Assembly: GCA_910575725.1 (NCBI GenBank)
Contig: CAJTFE010000026.1
Span: forward strand, 4,388 to 60,705
Direction of reading: 5' to 3'
DNA from: Clostridia bacterium
GTDB taxonomy: Bacteria > Bacillota > Clostridia > Lachnospirales > Lachnospiraceae
Length of the DNA: 56,318 nt
A model generated the notes under the pieces. It worked only from the letters and a program-made list of their open reading frames with translations, had not been told where the DNA came from and did not search any database. This document shows positions 51,675 to 56,318 of this stretch, in pieces. The translations under genes were made by a program, and so were the position numbers. How positions within the stretch are numbered: the first letter of the stretch is position 1; the number at the start of each line of letters is the position of its first letter.

Positions 51675-53075
51675 TTATCGCTTGCTCGCTGATGTTTGTT
51701 CTTGAGAATCTATGATAAAAAGTTCCGGCGGATTTTCCCCGTTATTCAGTCTTGATGCATGAAGTTCCTCTATCCTTTTATCTCGTCCGGGATTTCCAAC
51801 TTTCACATACACAAATACTCTTTGTGTTGTTCCTTCTGCCTTGGCATATTGCTCAATCTGTTCTTCATATCCATGAATATAGTCAGCATTTGAAGAAAGT
51901 TTTATTTCAACAACAGTCTTATCGTTTCCTCTGCTCATCTTCAAATCGACCGGACCCGGACCTTCATTTGCCTCAAAAGTCATGTCTATGTTATTTTGGC
52001 TACAATAATATTTCCCCGAAAGATGTAAAAGTCTTTGTAACGACTTTTCCCTTTTACTTGTGGAAGCGGATAATACTTCATCCCATCCTCTATTATTTTC
52101 AATCCAACCCTTGAATATCCAAAGTAACTCAAGTGTTGCATCCCAGCTGCTTAATTCTCTGTTCGCAGAGTGTGCAAGTATATTAAATACGCCTTCCTTT
52201 TTTATCTGCTTAAATGTACTCGCTACCAAGTAATCGGCATTACTATCAAGCTGATACGGTGCTATTGTCTGTGTTCGATAATTGTCAATCATTCTCCCAC
52301 ATCGTTCTGAGTTCTTGAAAATATGCTCTTTCAAATAATCTTTTTTATCAGCCGAACACATTTTTCTCCACTCTTTACCAATAGCTTCATTTACTTCGTC
52401 TCGAATCGCCTGATTTTCCTGAATAACCCTATCGATATCACTCCAAGACTCTGCTATCGGTATTTCATGTAAGATTTCTTCTGGCAAGTAAAGAAGTTCA
52501 CATTGCTTATATGGGTTTATCGCAATATCTTTATCGAATTCAATATCTGGATAGTTTTCTGCATTTATACCTAATTTTCTATTTACCTCGACCGTATATC
52601 TTCTAATATCTGGCAAAATAATAGTTGCTATCATATCACTCAGACGATCAGCGGATACATTTTTTTCAAACAGACCAACCAGCTGAAATATCTCTGGCTG
52701 CTTTGATCCAGATTTGACTATATCATAGGCATCACTAATAACTTGTTTGGACAAAACAGGTCCAAACCCAGCATCTATTCCTGTTTCCGAAACTCCAAGA
52801 TTTATTCCACTTACTCCTGGAAAATGAAAAAGTTGCAAAGCTCTTCGATAAAGCTTATCATCTTTGCTCTTTGAAGATTCCAGTAAAATCATTATTTGAC
52901 GATAAAAGTTATTAATTCTTTCATACGAACCTTGAAATTCCGAAGTATTATTCACTTTTAATCGAAGTAAATTAATAAAAAACGGGCTGTCGTTATTGAT
53001 TATCGAATCAAACACACCAAGTTCCTCAAATTCGGTATCCAGTTCAAAAAACTCTGTAATAAAAATATCTTCCAT
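51675..53075 (-). CDS. putative PD-(D/E)XK nuclease of a defence cluster
   Basis: The 466-aa protein is not assigned to a named family. Near residues 370-395 it shows GPGPVDLKMSRGNDKTVVEIKLSS, an Asp followed by Glu-x-Lys as in PD-(D/E)XK nucleases, then a QIEQYAKAEG helix that commonly follows that motif. The N-terminal 300 residues are mostly helical. ATG 53075 has GGAG 5 nt upstream; a TTG one codon earlier is also open. It lies between the Vsr and DUF1016 genes, so a DNA-cleaving defence role is likely but unproven. Confidence 0.7.
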   Translation of the reverse strand: MEDIFITEFFELDTEFEELGVFDSIINNDSPFFINLLRLKVNNTSEFQGSYERINNFYRQIMILLESSKSKDDKLYRRALQLFHFPGVSGINLGVSETGIDAGFGPVLSKQVISDAYDIVKSGSKQPEIFQLVGLFEKNVSADRLSDMIATIILPDIRRYTVEVNRKLGINAENYPDIEFDKDIAINPYKQCELLYLPEEILHEIPIAESWSDIDRVIQENQAIRDEVNEAIGKEWRKMCSADKKDYLKEHIFKNSERCGRMIDNYRTQTIAPYQLDSNADYLVASTFKQIKKEGVFNILAHSANRELSSWDATLELLWIFKGWIENNRGWDEVLSASTSKREKSLQRLLHLSGKYYCSQNNIDMTFEANEGPGPVDLKMSRGNDKTVVEIKLSSNADYIHGYEEQIEQYAKAEGTTQRVFVYVKVGNPGRDKRIEELHASRLNNGENPPELFIIDSQEQTSASKR

Positions 53076-53078
53076 CAA

Positions 53079-53253
53079 ATCTCCTTCCTGATGTTTTCGA
53101 GTTTATCCTTCATTAGAATTCAGTTGAAAATTTAGTCATATTATTGAGTTTCCCACTTCTGTTTCCTATTACATCTAAATTTATCTATCCAATCACAGGT
53201 TATTGTAGGAAATTCAATTTGAGCCATATATTTTACCTTTCTCATCTCGCTCT
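53079..53253. other. intergenic region between vsr and nuclease genes
   Basis: This AT-rich 175-bp stretch contains only the ribosome binding site of the nuclease gene near its left end. I see no gene, hairpin or clear promoter. It may hold a weak promoter for the downstream pair. Confidence 0.5.
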
Positions 53254-53688
53254 TCAATTCATACCCATTCTTACATCAAACACAGCTTCCTCTATTGTCT
53301 TTATACAGCTTTCAGTATTTTTCTTTATATCTATACCCCAAAAACGTAGCACTATCCACCCCATAGCTTTTAATCTTTTATTGATTTCCTCATCTCTGCT
53401 GATATTTCTTTCTATCTTCATAATCCAATAATCACTATTATTGCTCTTTTCAATTCTCTTCCGTTGTACTTCCCAATCCTTTCCATGAAAAAATTCGCCA
53501 TCACAAAAAATTGCAATTTTGTACTTTGTTAAAACTATATCCGATTTCCCCGGTATTTTTGTATAATTTTTTCTATACCGGTATCCTTTCTTCCGAAGCA
53601 CCTTTCGAAGTATACATTCAATTTCAGTATTTTCAGAACGAATATGCTGCATATTCTTTTTTCTTTGTTCAGGCGTAAGATCATCCAT
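53254..53688 (-). CDS. vsr: very short patch repair endonuclease Vsr
   Basis: The 144-aa product matches Vsr, which nicks at T:G mismatches made by deamination of 5-methylcytosine. Visible are the N-terminal MDDLTPEQRKKNMQHIRSENT, the catalytic Asp in GKSDIVLTKYKIAIFCDGEFFHG, and WIVLRFWGIDI. AAGGAG precedes the ATG. It starts 13 bp after the AIPR gene. Its usual partner, a Dcm-type cytosine methyltransferase, is not in the window and may lie beyond the right edge. Confidence 0.94.
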   Translation of the reverse strand: MDDLTPEQRKKNMQHIRSENTEIECILRKVLRKKGYRYRKNYTKIPGKSDIVLTKYKIAIFCDGEFFHGKDWEVQRKRIEKSNNSDYWIMKIERNISRDEEINKRLKAMGWIVLRFWGIDIKKNTESCIKTIEEAVFDVRMGMN

Positions 53689-53701
53689 ATCAACTGCTCC
53701 T

Positions 53702-55879
53702 TTATGAAAATGTTAAGGGCATCCCATCCTCAATAAGTCGATCCTTAGTTCTTATTATGACTTTTGCCTGACGGTCAGATGGTACTTTCCCCGTAATCGA
53801 AATATTCCTTGCCATTTTTAATAGTGAGTCCTCCATATCAGTGAGAAGTTTTCTTTCCTTCCCCCATTCGTGTACTTGTTTCCAATAACTCTCTCCTGCT
53901 GAAATAATATATTTAAGATCGTCTACCTCATTAGCTATTTTTCTCCCTGCTTTAGCATCTTTTTGTATGTCCTTTATTTCTGAAACAGGTATCAGTGTTT
54001 TTATGAAAGCATCTTGTATTGACCATTTTTTATCTTGTGCCTTTTCCCAACACAACTCTCTTTTACACCACTCTGTTACATTTTCGACCATTCTAGACGG
54101 CTCCGTAATATATTCATACACCTCATCACATAAAACAGCCATCTGCTGCCAAAGCTCTTGATATATACTTTGCTGTGACCATATTTTAATAAAATCCAAA
54201 GTATAGTCTTTGCAATTTTTCTGTATGTAATCAAATAGAATACTCATAGCATAAGCGATAACATTCGCTTTATAAGAATGCTTTTCTTTCCACCATGCCT
54301 TTTGTCTAATAATCTCATCTGTCGCTTTAAATATAATTGCCAAAGAAACAACTCGTTTAAAATAATACACGTTAAATATTTCATCATTCTTATCCCACTG
54401 TTTCTTTATTTCATTTGAAAATGCTCTAACCAAAGCCTGTTTCCCTTTGCTTACTATATGTGGAACACAATTATAAATCTCCATGTATTTTGCCAAATCA
54501 ACCAGCTTTATAACTTGACTTGCAGGGTAGCGCATTTCATACTGCTTCATCTGACTGGATTTAGGCTTAAATTTCATTTTACCTTGATTATATTGTCCCT
54601 TAGCCCGTTCGTAATACCAATATTGTTGATACTGATTTCCCTGAACTGCAGGTGCCGGAGTTTTTCTTGAATACTCTTCCATTCTAATATGAAATGGATG
54701 ATTTGAAAAGAAATCAGAGGCGTCAACCTTATTTTGGGAATTTGAATATTCTGATATTTTAGGTATAATCCGTTCTGACATACTATGCTCTAAAACGGAT
54801 ATCTTCATCGGAACATATAATTTCGATATGTCAATATTGTCGTCCTTTCTCTGGGTAAGTAAAGTATATGCTATCGAAGCCGTAGTCTGTCCCCCATTCA
54901 CAATCTGTAAATCTTTAATTCGCTTTATAATAAGACCTTCCCGTGTCATTTCCGTATCAATTTCAGTTGCAGTTGCCGCTATTCCATTATTATATGCAAA
55001 AAACATCTCCGGATAATTTTTAATAGTATTTTGAATACTTTTATTTACTTTTCCTCTCGCACTTAAAAAAGAGCGCACATTTCCCTCTAAAAGTCTTGAA
55101 CCAAATTCTAAGTATAAATCATTTAAAATTTGCCCCGGAACAACCGCTAAATAGGATGTATAGGTGATAATGTTTTCTGGTATAATTTCCTCTGGGCTTT
55201 CTTCTTCATACCTTATTGGCACTTCTATGTCAGCTTTAACATTTTCATATTCTACCGCCTTTACGCAAGAAATACCGTTAATTCCCATTTTATCAAATAT
55301 AATTTCTATGCTTTCTTTTTGCGTTGTGGAACTTATAATATCAAAAATCCTTGTAATATCCCAAACATTTCTTTCAACATTAATTCCTGATATTTCAATG
55401 TCTTTTATATTTTTTACTCTCTGGCGATTGTATGCATCTGTTAAAATATAGAAACGAAATTTAGTAATCTCTGCTATTTTCTCATGTAACAGCATATTAA
55501 ACTCATATTCTTGAGAGCTTTCTTCAAATCCCATCTTATATTTAATCGCTTCTTCTATAAAATGCCTAATAAGATTGAATTTAACTTCAATGTCTTTTGC
55601 ATTAATGGAATCATTCTCAAACGGACCATGATAGTCTAAGATGAACACGCAGCAGCTTCCGTCCGTATCATCAAAAGCATATCCATCAATCTCCATATTC
55701 GCTCTCTTATGAGAAATTCCTTCTTGATGGCACTCAATAAAATCGTCAAATTCCTCACCTGTTGCAAGAACATCAGTAATATAGTAAAGAAACTCCTTAT
55801 CCGGCGTACTGCTGCCATCTGCTGCTGCCGCAACTGCCATATCCTCCAACAATTGTTCTCTATATTCCTCAACAGTCAA
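53702..55879 (-). CDS. AIPR family abortive-infection protein
   Basis: The 725-aa protein has the AIPR (abortive infection phage resistance) domain: LEGNVRSFLSARGKVNKSIQ, MFFAYNNGIAATA, and LQIVNGGQTTASIAY. AIPR proteins accompany restriction-modification and Vsr genes and act in phage defence by an unclear mechanism. The frame opens at TTG 55885, which is 1-2 nt from AAGGAGG; the TTG at 55879 is 6 nt away and is the better start. Very low GC supports recent transfer. Confidence 0.9.
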   Translation of the reverse strand: MTVEEYREQLLEDMAVAAAADGSSTPDKEFLYYITDVLATGEEFDDFIECHQEGISHKRANMEIDGYAFDDTDGSCCVFILDYHGPFENDSINAKDIEVKFNLIRHFIEEAIKYKMGFEESSQEYEFNMLLHEKIAEITKFRFYILTDAYNRQRVKNIKDIEISGINVERNVWDITRIFDIISSTTQKESIEIIFDKMGINGISCVKAVEYENVKADIEVPIRYEEESPEEIIPENIITYTSYLAVVPGQILNDLYLEFGSRLLEGNVRSFLSARGKVNKSIQNTIKNYPEMFFAYNNGIAATATEIDTEMTREGLIIKRIKDLQIVNGGQTTASIAYTLLTQRKDDNIDISKLYVPMKISVLEHSMSERIIPKISEYSNSQNKVDASDFFSNHPFHIRMEEYSRKTPAPAVQGNQYQQYWYYERAKGQYNQGKMKFKPKSSQMKQYEMRYPASQVIKLVDLAKYMEIYNCVPHIVSKGKQALVRAFSNEIKKQWDKNDEIFNVYYFKRVVSLAIIFKATDEIIRQKAWWKEKHSYKANVIAYAMSILFDYIQKNCKDYTLDFIKIWSQQSIYQELWQQMAVLCDEVYEYITEPSRMVENVTEWCKRELCWEKAQDKKWSIQDAFIKTLIPVSEIKDIQKDAKAGRKIANEVDDLKYIISAGESYWKQVHEWGKERKLLTDMEDSLLKMARNISITGKVPSDRQAKVIIRTKDRLIEDGMPLTFS

Positions 55880-55958
55880 ACCCAATCCTCCTTAAACCTT
55901 TCAATGCCATCAAGCATTATTGTATATTGAGCATTTCCAATAGCATTATCAACATTTT

Positions 55959-56318
55959 TTACGAATGCGCGGAAACAAATATGTTATACGCAAGAGCGTG
56001 TATCTGAAGTCTGTTGGCATTTACCATTCTGGTATGACTGCTTACGGACGCAAAATCAAAACCGGATTTGCTTTCTTTGATGAAGTTTTCCATCAGCCCT
56101 CTCTTGCAGTAAAATTTGATGAGATACTCTGGGGAAGAATCCATGTTTGTGACAATAAATGTGTACATGTAAACCATCTGGTTTTCCGGTTTTTCAACTT
56201 TGCATACCACGCGCCTTTCATAAGGCCATGAACCTGCTTTGTACGTGAATTCACCATAAACTACCGCATAATCAACTTTATTATTCCTGGTGATCTCATC
56301 AAGCCCATCCACAAAATG
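55959..56318 (-). pseudogene. IS1380-type transposase fragment (runs off right edge)
   Basis: The piece reads like the C-terminal region of an IS1380-family transposase: RRVVCKVEKPENQM, YCKRGLMENFIKESKSGFDFA and VNANRLQIHALAYNIF. After HALAYNIF the sequence changes to VSAHS and a stop, where intact transposases continue (NWFRR and more). So the 3' end is truncated, and the 5' part lies beyond the window. The break lies about 75 bp from the AIPR start and marks a rearrangement junction. Confidence 0.85.

Overview
The window looks like chromosome of a gut-type Lachnospiraceae (Clostridium cluster XIVa). This rests on the 5' part of a 16S rRNA at the left edge, Gram-positive style promoters and strong AGGAGG ribosome binding sites, a class II aldolase, a PurF-like protein with clostridial FeS cysteines, and several mannose-family PTS systems. 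I cannot resolve the genus. Nearly all genes run on the minus strand.

Layout: (1) 1-1190: 16S rRNA 5' end, its promoter and a 225-bp near-palindrome. (2) 1.2-9.4 kb: a PTS operon (LevR/PRD-type regulator, IIA, IIB, IIC, IID) that also encodes two TIM-barrel proteins (BtpA/SgcQ-like and TrpA-like) and an iron alcohol dehydrogenase, resembling the cryptic E. coli sgc cluster. (3) 9.7-15 kb: mixed housekeeping genes (TetR, RlmI-like methyltransferase, small membrane proteins, fructose-bisphosphate aldolase, and a PurF-like protein lacking the glutaminase cysteine). (4) 15.1-23.7 kb: an N-acetylgalactosamine regulon (PTS IIB-IIC-IID, AraC regulator, IIA, YajC-like, AgaS, NagA, GatZ/KbaZ) with a duplicated intergenic hairpin element in front of two of its genes.

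(5) 23.8-34 kb: a cell-surface cluster. It has a 1.8-kb-residue-scale secreted M60 (mucin-type) metallopeptidase carrying a dockerin, next to a membrane-anchored protein with a cohesin-like domain and a strongly basic cytoplasmic tail, a lipoprotein, a C39-type peptidase and a second papain-fold-like membrane protein. Together with region 4 this suggests mucin protein cleavage plus GalNAc uptake. (6) 34.2-39 kb: a BceAB-type ABC transporter with BceRS-type two-component system, sharing a candidate operator. (7) 39.2-40.2 kb: ECF sigma factor and its membrane anti-sigma factor.

(8) 40.3-56.3 kb: an AT-richer accessory defence region. A Wadjet (JetABCD) operon carries an extra 588-aa downstream gene and a 34-aa cysteine-rich ORF at its front. 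Next come a decayed AlbA_2-type gene, a type I toxin-antitoxin locus with convergent RNAs, and a 3' scrap of tuf (EF-Tu) that looks like an insertion scar. Last is a second cluster (DUF1016/YhcG nuclease flanked by identical palindromes, a PD-(D/E)XK-like protein, Vsr, AIPR) ending in a broken IS1380-type transposase at the right edge.
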